The notes: generated from the letters alone by a model not told the origin. Shown: positions 27,769-36,691, counted from the first letter of the stretch. The stretch is DNA of 64,000 nt from Bradyrhizobium sp. MOS002 (GCF_003020115.1 NZ_PYFX01000001.1:186001-250000), one strand, 5' to 3'. Program-made: numbers and translations.

Positions 27769-28500
27769 TTGAGCCTCAAAGCCGTTGTCTTCGACGCCTA
27801 CGGAACGCTCTACGACATCCAGTCGGTCGCCGAGATCACCGAGGATGCGTTTCCGGGTTACGGTGAGATCATCACGCAGATCTGGCGGATCAAGCAGCTC
27901 GAATACACCTGGTTGCGCTCGCTGATGCGGCGCTACCAGGACTTTGCGGGGATCACGCGCGACTCGCTTGCCTATACGTTGCGCGTGCTCGGGCTCGCTT
28001 ACGAGAACGAGGCATTTGAGCGCGTGATCGAGAAGTACCTGCATCTCGATCTCTATCCGGATGCGGCGGCTGCGCTCACGGCGCTGAAACCGCGAAAGCT
28101 CGCCATCCTCTCCAACGGCAGTCCGGACATGCTGAATGCGCTCGTGCGCAACTCCGGCCTTGACGCCCTGCTCGACGCCACGATCAGCGTCGACGCCAAT
28201 AAGATCTTCAAGCCGAGCCCGGAGGCCTATGAGCTGATCGGCGAGGTGCTCGGCACCGCGCCGGACGAGGTGTTGTTCGTCTCCTCCAATCCCTGGGATG
28301 TCGCGGGCGCGAAAGCGTTCGGACTGAACGTTGCCTGGATCGAACGGGTGACGCCCGAAGCGATGGCGCTGGCTTGCGTCGAGAACGAACTCGTGGCACC
28401 GCTAACGATGTTCAAGGCGATCCGCACCCAGATGGACGAGCTCGGCTTTGCGCCGGACCACCGCGTCCGGGCGCTCTCGGAGCTGCCAGGGATTGCTTAG
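27769..28500 (+). CDS. Haloacid dehalogenase type II (HAD superfamily)
   Basis: A 243-residue HAD hydrolase. The nucleophile D9 is in VVFDAYGTLYD, followed by motif II LSNGSPDML, motif III KIFKPSPEAY and motif IV VSSNPWDVAGAKAFG, the set of L-2-haloacid dehalogenases. The start is TTG 27769 with GGAGGA 12 bases upstream. True dehalogenase activity is inferred from family; many close relatives have other phosphate or halide substrates. Confidence 0.87.
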   Translation: MSLKAVVFDAYGTLYDIQSVAEITEDAFPGYGEIITQIWRIKQLEYTWLRSLMRRYQDFAGITRDSLAYTLRVLGLAYENEAFERVIEKYLHLDLYPDAAAALTALKPRKLAILSNGSPDMLNALVRNSGLDALLDATISVDANKIFKPSPEAYELIGEVLGTAPDEVLFVSSNPWDVAGAKAFGLNVAWIERVTPEAMALACVENELVAPLTMFKAIRTQMDELGFAPDHRVRALSELPGIA

Positions 28501-28541
28501 GCATCGCCGCCCGCCCGTAGGTCTGGAATGAGCTGACTGGA

Positions 28542-29009
28542 ATGAGCCTGGAATCTGTTCGCGCCTTCTTCGCTGAAAAAGCCCCCGACATCACCGTCAT
28601 CGAATCCCCGATCAGCTCCGCGACAGTGCCGCTGGCCGCCGAAGCCTATGGCGTCGAACCCGGAATGATCGCCAAGACGCTGTCTTTGCGGATCGGCGAG
28701 CGCGTGATCCTGATCGTCGCGGCCGGCACCTCGCGCATGGACAACAAGAAGGTGAAGGCGGCGTTCGGCGGCAAGCCGAAGATGCTGGGGCTTGAAGAGG
28801 TCGCGGAGATCACCGGCCACGAGGTCGGCGGCGTCTGCCCGTTCGGACTGAAGGCGCCGCTGCCGGTCTATTGCGACGTCTCGCTGAAAGCGTTCGAAAT
28901 GGTGGTGCCGGCCGCCGGCTCGACCCACAGCGCCGTGCGCATCGCGCCGGAGCGGATGGCGGAGCTCACCGCGGCCGAATGGGTCGATGTCTGCGAGCAC
29001 AAGCCCTAG
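28542..29009 (+). CDS. YbaK/EbsC family protein (prolyl-tRNA editing domain)
   Basis: 155 residues with the YbaK fold: MIAKTLSLRIGERVILIVAAGTSRMDNKKVKAAFGGKPKML, then GHEVGGVCPFGL and the closing AGSTHSAVRIAPERM. These proteins deacylate Cys-tRNA(Pro) or similar mischarged tRNAs in the cytoplasm. It begins 41 bases after the dehalogenase gene and may be cotranscribed. Confidence 0.87.
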   Translation: MSLESVRAFFAEKAPDITVIESPISSATVPLAAEAYGVEPGMIAKTLSLRIGERVILIVAAGTSRMDNKKVKAAFGGKPKMLGLEEVAEITGHEVGGVCPFGLKAPLPVYCDVSLKAFEMVVPAAGSTHSAVRIAPERMAELTAAEWVDVCEHKP

Positions 29010-29107
29010 GGCGCGACAGGGCTCGTACCCATAAACGTCAGCAAGCTGGCGGTTCTGACCCGAACCAGGTCAGCCCAAGTCGCGTCTTTCTTGCTCGGGT
29101 CAGCCGT

Positions 29108-30043
29108 TCAGAGCGGGGTCCTCGGGCCGTCGGACGCGTCAAGAAACAAGATATCCGCAGACTCCGTGATGTAACCTACGTGGCGAAAATCGCGGATACC
29201 GGCGACCTGCTCGAGCCGCCAGTCCAGAAGAATGAAATAGCTTGGCGGCCCGTCAGGCTTCGCGTGATTGGTCACGATTACCGCAACGCGCTCTTCAACG
29301 ACCCCCAAGCGGAGATACCAATCAGATACCCTCTCGTAATTTCCAAAGTACCGACCGGCTTCCGCGCCGCGCAGCCGGGTTCGTCCAACGAGCTCCACGC
29401 GAACGTCCTCTGCCAGCATGTTCCGAATGGAATCGAAATCACGGGCATTGAACCGGTCAACATAGGCTGAAAGGCGTCTCGTCTCTGCGACAGACAGCGT
29501 CGGCGGCGCCCGGTCATCCGGCTCCAGCGTGATGGTTCGCAGCCGCTGGCGACCCCGGTGAAGGGCGGCCTTGACCGCGGGGATGCTGCTCTCGGTTATG
29601 CCGCCGATCTCTTCGAGCGAATAGCCGAGGACGTCCATGAGAACAACGGCACTCCGCTCAGCCGCCGACAAGCGCATGAAGGTGCGCAATCCAGCCGCCG
29701 CCAATTGACGCTGTTGTATCGTGTCAATCTCGTCGGCAAGCGCTGGGAAGTCCTCATTTGCAAATGTCTTGTGCTGGCGGGTACGCTGACGCAAGAAGTC
29801 CATGGCCGCGTTGTGGGCGATACGAAATATCCAGCCTTCGATATTGTGTATGATAGCTGGCTGGCGCAACGACAGGACGGCCTTTGCCATCGCATCCTGC
29901 ACGATGTCCTCGGCATCGATCACCGAGCCAGTCATCCGTGCGCAGTACCGGTGCAGCTTCGGCCTCAGCGTCGCAAGCACCCCATGAAGGTCGTCAGAGT
30001 CGATCTGTCCGCGCAAGCTGGTTTCGTCAGGACTAGCCCCCAA
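29108..30043 (-). CDS. ECF sigma factor with C-terminal SnoaL-like domain
   Basis: An RNA polymerase sigma factor, 311 residues from TTG 30043 (AAGAAGG upstream); a TTG at 30067 would add eight. Region 2 reads YCARMTGSVIDAEDIVQDAMAKAV and IEGWIFRIAHNAAMDFLR; region 4 reads AERSAVVLMDVLGYSLEEIGGITESSIPAVKAALHRGRQRLR. The last 130 residues form a SnoaL-like domain (AYVDRFNARDFDSIRNMLAEDVRVEL). Such domains replace an anti-sigma factor in ECF41-like groups. Its start overlaps the upstream small gene by 11 bases. Confidence 0.88.
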   Translation of the reverse strand: MGASPDETSLRGQIDSDDLHGVLATLRPKLHRYCARMTGSVIDAEDIVQDAMAKAVLSLRQPAIIHNIEGWIFRIAHNAAMDFLRQRTRQHKTFANEDFPALADEIDTIQQRQLAAAGLRTFMRLSAAERSAVVLMDVLGYSLEEIGGITESSIPAVKAALHRGRQRLRTITLEPDDRAPPTLSVAETRRLSAYVDRFNARDFDSIRNMLAEDVRVELVGRTRLRGAEAGRYFGNYERVSDWYLRLGVVEERVAVIVTNHAKPDGPPSYFILLDWRLEQVAGIRDFRHVGYITESADILFLDASDGPRTPL

Positions 30044-30344
30044 GGGACACCTTCTTTCCGACAGCAAATGGGTAGCTGCCGATAATGCCTGCTCTGTTCT
30101 GCAGCGGAACTGTCAGCCTCCTCGCGTCACCGTTGTGCTGAAAGGCTGCAAAAGCCTCCAGCCTCTTCAGCACGTCTGAGGGGTCAGAGACCAGATGGCA
30201 AAATGTGTCATCGTCCAGCTGAAAGACAAGATAATCGACGTCTTCTGGGGCGTTCGCGGCCAGTTCGCGAAAGACGGCTGCGATCAGGCCTTGATTCTCT
30301 TCAATTTTTTCAGGCTTCACTCGATATTGCACAAGCTTGAACAT
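30033..30344 (-). CDS. Small monooxygenase-like (dimeric α/β barrel) protein
   Basis: 103 residues from ATG 30344 with AGGAGA upstream. The pattern MFKLVQYRVKPEKIEENQGLIAAVFRELAA, then DYLVFQLDDDTFCHLV and EAFAAFQ resembles antibiotic-biosynthesis-monooxygenase-type ferredoxin-like folds. Its 3' end overlaps the sigma factor start, so the two are translationally coupled. Catalytic function is not shown. Confidence 0.75.
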   Translation of the reverse strand: MFKLVQYRVKPEKIEENQGLIAAVFRELAANAPEDVDYLVFQLDDDTFCHLVSDPSDVLKRLEAFAAFQHNGDARRLTVPLQNRAGIIGSYPFAVGKKVSLGG

Positions 30345-30383
30345 CGTCGGTTCGTCTCCTGATCTGGATGATCCCACAGCGAA

Positions 30384-30410
30384 GACGTACGACGAGCCGT
30401 AAAGGATTCC
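30384..30410 (-). promoter_or_regulatory. Predicted ECF promoter toward the sigma factor operon
   Basis: Read on the minus strand: GGAATCC at 30410-30404, 16 bases, then CGTC at 30387-30384. The CGTC end lies about 40 bases before the small-gene ATG. It matches the plus-strand promoter at 30438-30464 in element and spacing. Confidence 0.7.
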
Positions 30411-30437
30411 CGGCGCGATGCAAATATATGCTGCCCT

Positions 30438-30464
30438 GGAATCCTTTCGGCCAACTCGACCGTC
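30438..30464 (+). promoter_or_regulatory. Predicted ECF promoter toward the NmrA-like gene
   Basis: GGAATCC at 30438-30444, 16 bases, then CGTC at 30461-30464, about 33 bases before the ATG at 30498. The ten-base block GGAATCCTTT is shared with the divergent promoter. The bases GGAATCC and CGTC resemble the -35 and -10 of ECF-type promoters. Confidence 0.7.
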
Positions 30465-30497
30465 TGATCCGAACCATTACTTCCAGATGGAGCGGAC

Positions 30498-31385
30498 ATG
30501 ATCTTGATTACCGGGGCAGCCGGCCTGAGCGGATCGGCCATCGTCAACGAGTTCTCCCTGAACAGGGTGCCGGTACGCGCGCTCGTTCGCGATCGCATAA
30601 AGGCGGACGCGATCGCGAAATTGCTCGGAGTTGAAGTCGTGGAGGGCGACATGGACCGTCCCGAGACCCTCGGACCCGCGCTGGAGGGCATCGAGCAGGC
30701 CATGATGATCTCCAGTTCGAGCGCGACCATGGTCTCCACGCAAACGACCTTCATCGACGCTTGCCGGACGGCGGGCGTGAACCGTATCGTCAAGTTTTCC
30801 GGAAAAGAGTCCGGGATAGACTTCGACGCGGCAAAGTTTCCCTTCACCCGCATGCACGAAGAAATCGAGGACTATCTCGAAAACTCCGGTCTATCCTGGA
30901 CACATCTGCGTCCGGCCCAATTCATGCAGGTTTATCTCCGGGCGTCCGCGACAATCGCGCAAAAAGGCATGCTCTTCCTGCCGCACGAGGAAGTGGCACT
31001 CTCCCCCGTCGACATTATGGATGTCGCAAAGATCGCGTTTGCGGTGCTGACGCGCGGTCGACGGGAGAACCTATCACTGGACATTACAGGGCCGCAGGCG
31101 CTGACCATGGCGGCGATCGCCAAAATAATCGGTGAGGCCATTGGCAAACCCGTTCGTTATCAATCGATCGATCCCGAAGAGCACCGCCGCGTGATGGCCG
31201 CTGCCGGCCTGCCCCGATTCATGATCGACGCGCTCAGCGAACAAGCAGCCGAACGGCGGAGGCATCCGGTATCCGCAATCAACCTTGGAGCACACGAAGC
31301 TTTCGGAATTGAGCCGACCCGGTTCGAGCAGTTCGCAAAGCGTCACGCGGCAATATTCCGCGGCGACAGTCGTTCCCCTTCCTGA
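30498..31385 (+). CDS. NmrA-like NAD(P)-binding protein
   Basis: A 295-residue atypical short-chain dehydrogenase. The Rossmann start MILITGAAGLSGSAIVNEF and VEVVEGDMDRPETL are typical of NmrA/QorB-like proteins; the SDR catalytic Tyr-Lys pair is not evident. Such proteins bind NAD(P) as redox sensors or reduce quinones. It is divergent from the ECF sigma operon with a matching promoter, so it is the likely target gene of the sigma factor. Confidence 0.83.
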   Translation: MILITGAAGLSGSAIVNEFSLNRVPVRALVRDRIKADAIAKLLGVEVVEGDMDRPETLGPALEGIEQAMMISSSSATMVSTQTTFIDACRTAGVNRIVKFSGKESGIDFDAAKFPFTRMHEEIEDYLENSGLSWTHLRPAQFMQVYLRASATIAQKGMLFLPHEEVALSPVDIMDVAKIAFAVLTRGRRENLSLDITGPQALTMAAIAKIIGEAIGKPVRYQSIDPEEHRRVMAAAGLPRFMIDALSEQAAERRRHPVSAINLGAHEAFGIEPTRFEQFAKRHAAIFRGDSRSPS

Positions 31386-31469
31386 CGTGATTTAGGCACG
31401 CAAGGATGCCTAACTTGCAACAGGCACTACGTCCGTGCGGACTGATCGGGTTTATGTGTACACGCCCTA

Positions 31470-31817
31470 TTAATCCTCGTCGTGAGGCCTGGGCTGGGTC
31501 GCCGTAGGCGGCGGCGCAGCATTGTATCGTGGCACGGGCGCGGCGCGATTGCCCGGAACCTGCTGCTGGGGCGGCATCTGGTTGTTGGACTGGAACACCG
31601 CGCGACAACCGCTGGAGAGCTGCGGCGTGTTCTGCCGCAAGCAGGCCGTGATGCGGCTCACATCAGGGATCTGGTCGCTGCACAGCCGCCACACATCCGG
31701 CGTGCAGGCCATCTGCTGCTCCATGGTTCCGCGATACTCTTCAGCGGATGCAGCGCCCTGCGCGACGATACCGCCGATCGCAAGCGCCACACCCAGCGCA
31801 ATCCGCTCTGTTCGCAT
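31470..31817 (-). CDS. Small periplasmic cysteine-rich-repeat protein
   Basis: 115 residues with a signal peptide (MRTERIALGVALAIGGIVAQGAASA). The core MACTPDVWRLCSDQIPDVSRITACLRQNTPQLSSGCRAVF has four Cys in a pattern like the Golgi-apparatus-protein cysteine-rich repeat seen in small rhizobial proteins. A Pro/Gln-rich tail follows. Function unknown. A perfect 7-bp hairpin (TTAGGCA/TGCCTAA, 31392-31413) lies downstream. Confidence 0.75.
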   Translation of the reverse strand: MRTERIALGVALAIGGIVAQGAASAEEYRGTMEQQMACTPDVWRLCSDQIPDVSRITACLRQNTPQLSSGCRAVFQSNNQMPPQQQVPGNRAAPVPRYNAAPPPTATQPRPHDED

Positions 31818-31912
31818 GTCCGATTCCTTCGCGAGTCTCTCGAATTCTGTTCAATCAATGAGACGCGGAGAGGTTCTGGACCAACAAAAAATTGTGAAAA
31901 CGGGTCGGGAAC

Positions 31913-32896
31913 CTATTCGACCTTGCCGATCTTCTTGACCGCCGCAATCAGCCGCGCGCTGTCGACCGCCACGAACTGGGCAAACGCCGGCGCGTCCTGA
32001 TAGGCGACGAGACTGCCCGACGTTTCGAAGGCCTTGAGCACGTCGGGGCTCGTCATCACCTGCGCCATCGCTTCGCGCAGGCGGGTCGCGATCGGGGCAG
32101 GAAGAGCACTCTGTGCAAAGAGCCCGGCCCAGATGTACATCTCGACGTCCTTGTAGCCGAGCTCCTGGAAGGTCGGAACGTCGGGGAAGCTTGGGATGCG
32201 CTTGGCGCCGCAATTGCCGAGCACGCGCAGCTTGCCGTCGTCGACCTGCGGCTTCAGCGTGCCGGGTGCGGCGGCGATCGCCTGTACGGTGCCGCTGAGC
32301 AGCGCGGTGAGCGCCGGTCCGGCGCCGCGAAACGGCACATGCAGCAGCTTGATGTCGGCGCTGCTCGCAAACATCTCCATCGCCACATGCAGTGTGCCGT
32401 AAGGCCCGGACGAGCCATAGGTGATCTGGCCGGGACGCTTCCTGGCATCCTCGACGAAATCCTGCGCCGTCTTCCACGGCGCCGAGGCCGGCACCGCGAG
32501 CAGCGTGGGATCGGCCAGCACCCGGGCAATCGGCATGAACTGCGAGACCTCGTAGGCGACCGGACGTTCGAACAGCCGGTCGGCCTCGGGCAGGACCGCG
32601 AGCGAGGACAGCGTCATCAGCAGCGTGTAGCCGTCGGGCTCGGCGCGCGCCGCCGCGGCATTGCCGACGGATCCTCCGCCACCGCCGGCGCGGTTGTCGA
32701 CGATGACCGCCTTGCCGAGGATTCGCTCCAGCGCCTGTGCGACGGGGCGCGCCGCGAGATCCGCCTGGCCGCCGGCCGGAAACGGCACGATCATGGTGAC
32801 ATTGCGGGCGGGATAGGCTTGCGCGAAAGCCGCGCTCGACAACGCAGGCAACAACGGCAATGCGGCAGCGGCGCGCAGGACATCGCGTCGATCCAT
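31913..32896 (-). CDS. Tripartite tricarboxylate transporter binding protein (Bug family)
   Basis: A 327-residue periplasmic solute-binding protein. The twin-arginine-like start MDRRDVLRAAAALPLLPALSSAAFA is followed by the Bug-family blocks YPARNVTMIVPFPAGGQADLAARPVA, VDNRAGGGGGSVG and YGSSGPYGTLHVAMEMF. These proteins bind carboxylates for TctAB transporters or act alone as sensors. No TctA or TctB gene is adjacent, so this is an orphan, as is common in the family. Confidence 0.9.
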   Translation of the reverse strand: MDRRDVLRAAAALPLLPALSSAAFAQAYPARNVTMIVPFPAGGQADLAARPVAQALERILGKAVIVDNRAGGGGGSVGNAAAARAEPDGYTLLMTLSSLAVLPEADRLFERPVAYEVSQFMPIARVLADPTLLAVPASAPWKTAQDFVEDARKRPGQITYGSSGPYGTLHVAMEMFASSADIKLLHVPFRGAGPALTALLSGTVQAIAAAPGTLKPQVDDGKLRVLGNCGAKRIPSFPDVPTFQELGYKDVEMYIWAGLFAQSALPAPIATRLREAMAQVMTSPDVLKAFETSGSLVAYQDAPAFAQFVAVDSARLIAAVKKIGKVE

Positions 32897-33050
32897 GGCA
32901 GATTCCCCCCTGTTTTCTTGTTTCGCTGCCAGCCTAGCGTGACCGTCCGCAAGAACAAGCCGCGCGGCGGGATTAACGAAGCATTATCCATGTTCCGCCC
33001 CGTCAGGAACGCCCCCTCGACTCTACCGTTGCCTCCCAGGGAGTGGAGCG

Positions 33051-33308
33051 ATGAACAGACTTCAGACCATTGACGTGGCGCTGGACGAGATGCTGGTGAA
33101 TCTCGCCGCTATCGTCTTGCGACTTTCAAAGCCCGAATTGACGCGAACGCCGGAAGCGCGACGCGCATTGGCGCAATCCGTGCATCAATACGCAATCTGC
33201 GCGAAGCGCTCGGACGACCCGCGTGTTCATGAATTGAAGTCGCAGCTGGAAGAGACGTTGAAGCCGAGCCTGCGCGTGGTCGCGCGTAATGGTGAGAAGG
33301 TGTCTTAG
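33051..33308 (+). CDS. Small hypothetical protein
   Basis: 85 residues, MNRLQTIDVALDEMLVNLAAIVL onward, helical and charged, with no recognised domain. The GGAG at 33042-33045 precedes the ATG. It ends 8 bases before the second copy of the 86-bp repeat. Confidence 0.6.
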   Translation: MNRLQTIDVALDEMLVNLAAIVLRLSKPELTRTPEARRALAQSVHQYAICAKRSDDPRVHELKSQLEETLKPSLRVVARNGEKVS

Positions 33309-33316
33309 TCCAACCC

Positions 33317-33402
33317 CGTCATTGCGAGCGAAGCGAAGCAATCCAGAATACCTCCGCGGAGACAGTCTGGATTGCTTCGTCGCTTCGCTCCTCGCAATGA
33401 CG
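33317..33402. repeat. 86-bp palindromic intergenic repeat, copy 2
   Basis: Same ends and same length as 5493-5578: CGTCATTGCGAGCGAAGCG at the left, CGCTTCGCTCCTCGCAATGACG at the right. The two copies differ mainly in the central bases. It lies between convergent genes. Confidence 0.85.
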
Positions 33403-33424
33403 GAGGCCGCTTAAGCAGCTTGGT

Positions 33425-34360
33425 CTACGGCGGCTTTGCTTTTCCGCGCACCCGCCGCTTGCACGTACCCGGCAGCTTCGCCGCGAGAAAATCGCCGAGT
33501 ACCTCGACGCGTGCGGGGCGCGGGCCGCCAGGTGGCGTCACCAGATGCACGGCGCCTTCGACCTGCTTCCAGTCCTTCAGGATCACTTCGACCTCGCCGG
33601 AGGAGATGGCGTCGCCGACGATGAATTCCGGAAGGTCGGCGATGCCGAGGCCGGCGATCAGCGCCGGCATCACCGCTTCGCCGTTGTTGACACGGAGCTG
33701 TCCGCCCGGACGCACGCTGGCCTGCTCGCCGGCCGAGTTGGTGTAGTGCCAGACGTTGGGCGTCGAGAGATAGGCGTAGCTGAAACATTTGTGCGCGGCC
33801 AGATGCATCGGATGCGTCGGCCGCCCGTGTTGCTCGAGATATGAGGGCGCGGCCACCGTGAAACGCGGCATGGTGAAGAGCTGCCGCGCAATCAGCGAGG
33901 AGTCCGGCAGCCGCGCGATCCGCACCGCCATGTCAAAGCCCTCGCCGATCAAGTCGATCGTCGCATCGCTCAGATGCAGATCGACCGAGACCTCCGGATA
34001 GGCCTCGAAGAACTCCGGCAGCAACGGCGCCACCGCCTTGATCCCGAACGACATGGGCACGGCGAGCCGCACCAGGCCCCGCGGCGCGACCGATTGCGCC
34101 AGCGCCTCGTTCTCCGCCGCCTCGCCGTCGGACAGCAGGCGCGTCGCACGCTCAGCGAGCTTATGCCCGGCATCGGTCAGCGCGAGCCGGCGTGAGGTGC
34201 GGTTGAACAGCCGGGCGCCGAGCCGCTCTTCGAGGCGCGTGACCGCCTTGGACACCGTCGCCTTGGACATAGCGAGCTCGCCCGCGGCCCCCGCAAACGA
34301 CCGTAATTCCACGACTTTTGCGAAAATCGCGAGCGCCTCGAAATCGGGGAGTTTGGCCAT
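33425..34360 (-). CDS. LysR-type transcriptional regulator
   Basis: 311 residues from ATG 34360 (an ATG at 34375 adds five). The HTH start reads FEALAIFAKVVELRSFAGAAGELAMSKATVSKAVTRLEERLGARLFNRTSRRLALTDAG, and the effector-binding domain has LHLSDATIDLIGEGFDMAVRI, typical of the CrgA/QseD-like branch. It is divergent from the SDR-pirin-wrbA operon and probably controls it through palindromes in the 117-base gap. Confidence 0.92.
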   Translation of the reverse strand: MAKLPDFEALAIFAKVVELRSFAGAAGELAMSKATVSKAVTRLEERLGARLFNRTSRRLALTDAGHKLAERATRLLSDGEAAENEALAQSVAPRGLVRLAVPMSFGIKAVAPLLPEFFEAYPEVSVDLHLSDATIDLIGEGFDMAVRIARLPDSSLIARQLFTMPRFTVAAPSYLEQHGRPTHPMHLAAHKCFSYAYLSTPNVWHYTNSAGEQASVRPGGQLRVNNGEAVMPALIAGLGIADLPEFIVGDAISSGEVEVILKDWKQVEGAVHLVTPPGGPRPARVEVLGDFLAAKLPGTCKRRVRGKAKPP

Positions 34361-34379
34361 GAAAGCGGATCCCATTGGG

Positions 34380-34403
34380 TTGTTTATGGAAACAATGCGT
34401 TTC
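34380..34403. promoter_or_regulatory. Candidate LysR operator
   Basis: Two overlapping inverted repeats: TTGTTT-ATGG-AAACAA (34380-34395) and GAAAC-AATGC-GTTTC (34389-34403). LysR sites are short AT-rich interrupted palindromes of this size. They lie between the LysR gene and the operon. Confidence 0.55.
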
Positions 34404-34477
34404 AACAGTTTCTATTTCTATACCACAAACGGAGGCTTATCCAAGGGCCATCAGAAATTCAGGAATGGAGAAATCCA

Positions 34478-35230
34478 ATGACCAAGAAGCTCTCAGGCAA
34501 GGTTGCCCTCGTCACCGGCGGCTCGCGCGGTATCGGCGCGGCCTCTGCCCGCGCACTCGCCAACGAAGGTGCGGACGTCGCCATCAGCTATGTCGCCTCG
34601 CCCGAAAAGGCGGAGGCGGTCGTCACTGAGCTGAGGGCCAAGGGCGTCAAGGCCCGCGCCTTCAAGGCTGATCAGGCCTCGGCCAAGGACGTGACGCAGC
34701 TCGTCAACGACGTCGCAAAGGAATTCGGCCATCTCGACATCCTCGTCAACAATGCCGGCGTTGCGAGCGGCGGCGCGATCGACGATGCCAAAGCCGACAC
34801 GGAAGCGCTCGCCCGACAGGACGCCATCAACGTGCATGGCGTGATCGCGGCGATCCGCGCTGCCTCGCAGTTGATGGGTGAAGGCGGCCGCATCGTCACT
34901 GTTGGTTCGATGCTTGCCGACCGCGCCTCGTTCCCGGGTCTTGCAGACTACGTCGCCACCAAGGCCGCCGTAGTCGGCTACACCAAGGGCGCAGCCCGCG
35001 ACCTCGGCCCGCGCGGCATCACCGTGAATGTGGTGCAGCCCGGCTCGATCGACACCGACATGAATCCGAAGGACGGCGGCGAGTTCGCCGAGACCCAGCG
35101 CAAGCAGCACGCGCTGCAGCGCTTCGGCCGCCCCGAGGAAGTCGCGGCCGGAATCGTCTTCCTCGCAAGCCCGGAAGCCTCCTTCGTCACCGGCACGGTG
35201 CTCAACGTCGACGGCGGTTTCGGCGCCTGA
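34478..35230 (+). CDS. SDR family oxidoreductase
   Basis: 250-residue classical short-chain dehydrogenase: TGGSRGIG cofactor motif at 14-21, NNAG at 89-92, and YVATKAA with the catalytic Tyr and Lys. It closes with the typical TGTVLNVDGGF. First gene of an operon with pirin and WrbA-like genes (gaps of 36 and 49 bases). The substrate is unknown; the neighbours suggest handling of quinones or other electrophiles. Confidence 0.93.
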   Translation: MTKKLSGKVALVTGGSRGIGAASARALANEGADVAISYVASPEKAEAVVTELRAKGVKARAFKADQASAKDVTQLVNDVAKEFGHLDILVNNAGVASGGAIDDAKADTEALARQDAINVHGVIAAIRAASQLMGEGGRIVTVGSMLADRASFPGLADYVATKAAVVGYTKGAARDLGPRGITVNVVQPGSIDTDMNPKDGGEFAETQRKQHALQRFGRPEEVAAGIVFLASPEASFVTGTVLNVDGGFGA

Positions 35231-35266
35231 TCAAGGCGCCGCCCGCTCAAACAAGGAATTACGCAG

Positions 35267-35965
35267 ATGATCGAACTCAGACCCTTCGCAAAGCTCGGCG
35301 GCGCCGATCACGGCTGGCTCAACGCCAAGCATCATTTCTCCTTCGCAAGCCATTATGACCCCGACAACATGGGTCACGGCGCCTTGCGGGTGTGGAACGA
35401 CGACGAGATCGCGCCGAACACCGGCTTTCCCGCCCATCCCCACGCCAACATGGAAATCATCACCTATGTGCGCGAGGGCGCGATCACCCATCAGGACAGC
35501 CTCGGCAACGAAGGCCGCACTGAAGCGGGAGACGTGCAAGTGATGAGCGCCGGCAGCGGCATCCGCCACTCCGAGTACAATCTCGAGCCGACCAAGACAC
35601 GCATCTTCCAGATCTGGATCGAGCCGACCGCGCGCGGCGGGCAGCCGACCTGGGGCTCGAAGCCGTTTCCGAAAGGCGACCGCTCGGGCAAGCTCGTCAC
35701 CATTGCGAGCGGCTTCGAGAATGACACGGACGCACTGCCGATCCGCGCCGATGCGCGGGTGCTCGCCACCACATTGAAGGCGGGCGAGAGCGCGGAGTAC
35801 GTGCCGCACAAGACGCGGCACCTTTATCTCGTGCCCGCGGCGGGATCGATCGAGATCAACGGCGTGCGCGTCAACGCCCGCGACGGCGCCGCGATCCGCG
35901 ACGAGGACAGGCTGACGATCACGGCACTGGAAGATTCCGAGATCGTGCTCGTCGACGCGGCTTAA
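35267..35965 (+). CDS. Pirin family protein (YhhW/quercetinase-like)
   Basis: A 232-residue bicupin. The metal-binding block [27 protein letters not shown] and [12 protein letters not shown] supply His and Glu ligands as in YhhW quercetin 2,3-dioxygenase. The C-terminal domain has the conserved DGAAIRDED turn. Second gene of the LysR-linked operon. Confidence 0.92.
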   Translation: MIELRPFAKLGGADHGWLNAKHHFSFASHYDPDNMGHGALRVWNDDEIAPNTGFPAHPHANMEIITYVREGAITHQDSLGNEGRTEAGDVQVMSAGSGIRHSEYNLEPTKTRIFQIWIEPTARGGQPTWGSKPFPKGDRSGKLVTIASGFENDTDALPIRADARVLATTLKAGESAEYVPHKTRHLYLVPAAGSIEINGVRVNARDGAAIRDEDRLTITALEDSEIVLVDAA

Positions 35966-36014
35966 GCGCCACTCTCACAGAGCAACTCTACTCATTTTTC
36001 AACGGAGACCACCA

Positions 36015-36614
36015 ATGACCAAAGTTCTCGTCCTGTATTATTCCGCCTATGGCCACATCGAAGCGATGGCCAATGCCGTCGCCGAAGGCGCGCGCGAAGC
36101 CGGCGCCACCGTCGACATCAAGCGCGTGCCCGAGCTGGTGCCGGCCGAGGTCGCCAAGGCCTCCTATTACAAGGTCGATCAGGCTGCCCCCGTCGCGACG
36201 ATCGATGACCTCGCGAACTACGACGCGATCATCGTAGGCACCGGAACCCGCTTCGGCCGGATGGCTTCGCAGATGGCGAACTTCCTCGACCAGGCCGGCG
36301 GGCTCTGGGCCAAGGGTGCGCTGCACGGCAAGGTCGGCGGCGCCTTTACGTCGAGCGCGACCCAGCATGGCGGCCAGGAGACGACGCTGTTCTCGATCAT
36401 CACCAACCTCTTGCATTTCGGCATGATCGTGGTCGGCCTGAACTACGGCTTCGCGGGCCAGATGAAGCTCGATGAGGTCACCGGCGGCGCGCCCTACGGC
36501 GCCACCACGATCACCGGCGGCGACGGCAGCCGGCAGCCCAGCGCCAACGAACTCGCCGGCGCACGCTATCAGGGCCGCCAGATTGCTGAGACCGCCAGGA
36601 AGCTGCATGGCTGA
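36015..36614 (+). CDS. wrbA: NAD(P)H:quinone oxidoreductase, WrbA type
   Basis: A 199-residue flavodoxin-like FMN enzyme that reduces quinones by two electrons. The FMN site [19 protein letters not shown], the WrbA block [24 protein letters not shown] and [15 protein letters not shown] are intact. It is the third gene of the operon headed by the SDR gene. Confidence 0.95.
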   Translation: MTKVLVLYYSAYGHIEAMANAVAEGAREAGATVDIKRVPELVPAEVAKASYYKVDQAAPVATIDDLANYDAIIVGTGTRFGRMASQMANFLDQAGGLWAKGALHGKVGGAFTSSATQHGGQETTLFSIITNLLHFGMIVVGLNYGFAGQMKLDEVTGGAPYGATTITGGDGSRQPSANELAGARYQGRQIAETARKLHG

Positions 36615-36661
36615 GCACGGTTAAGCTTTACGTCCGAACCACTGCATGGCAGGTGCGATCT

Positions 36662-36691
36662 GGGCGGCATTCTCTTCTGGGGATGCCGCCC
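36662..36691. terminator. Hairpin after wrbA, possible terminator
   Basis: A perfect 9-bp stem, GGGCGGCAT with ATGCCGCCC, and a 12-base loop. No T run follows. The rest of the 263-base gap to the methyltransferase stop holds nothing I recognise. Confidence 0.4.

Noticed and set aside
29108..29470. Plus-strand frames reading through the sigma factor 3' end
   Set aside because: They are antisense to the SnoaL-like tail and have no start signals.
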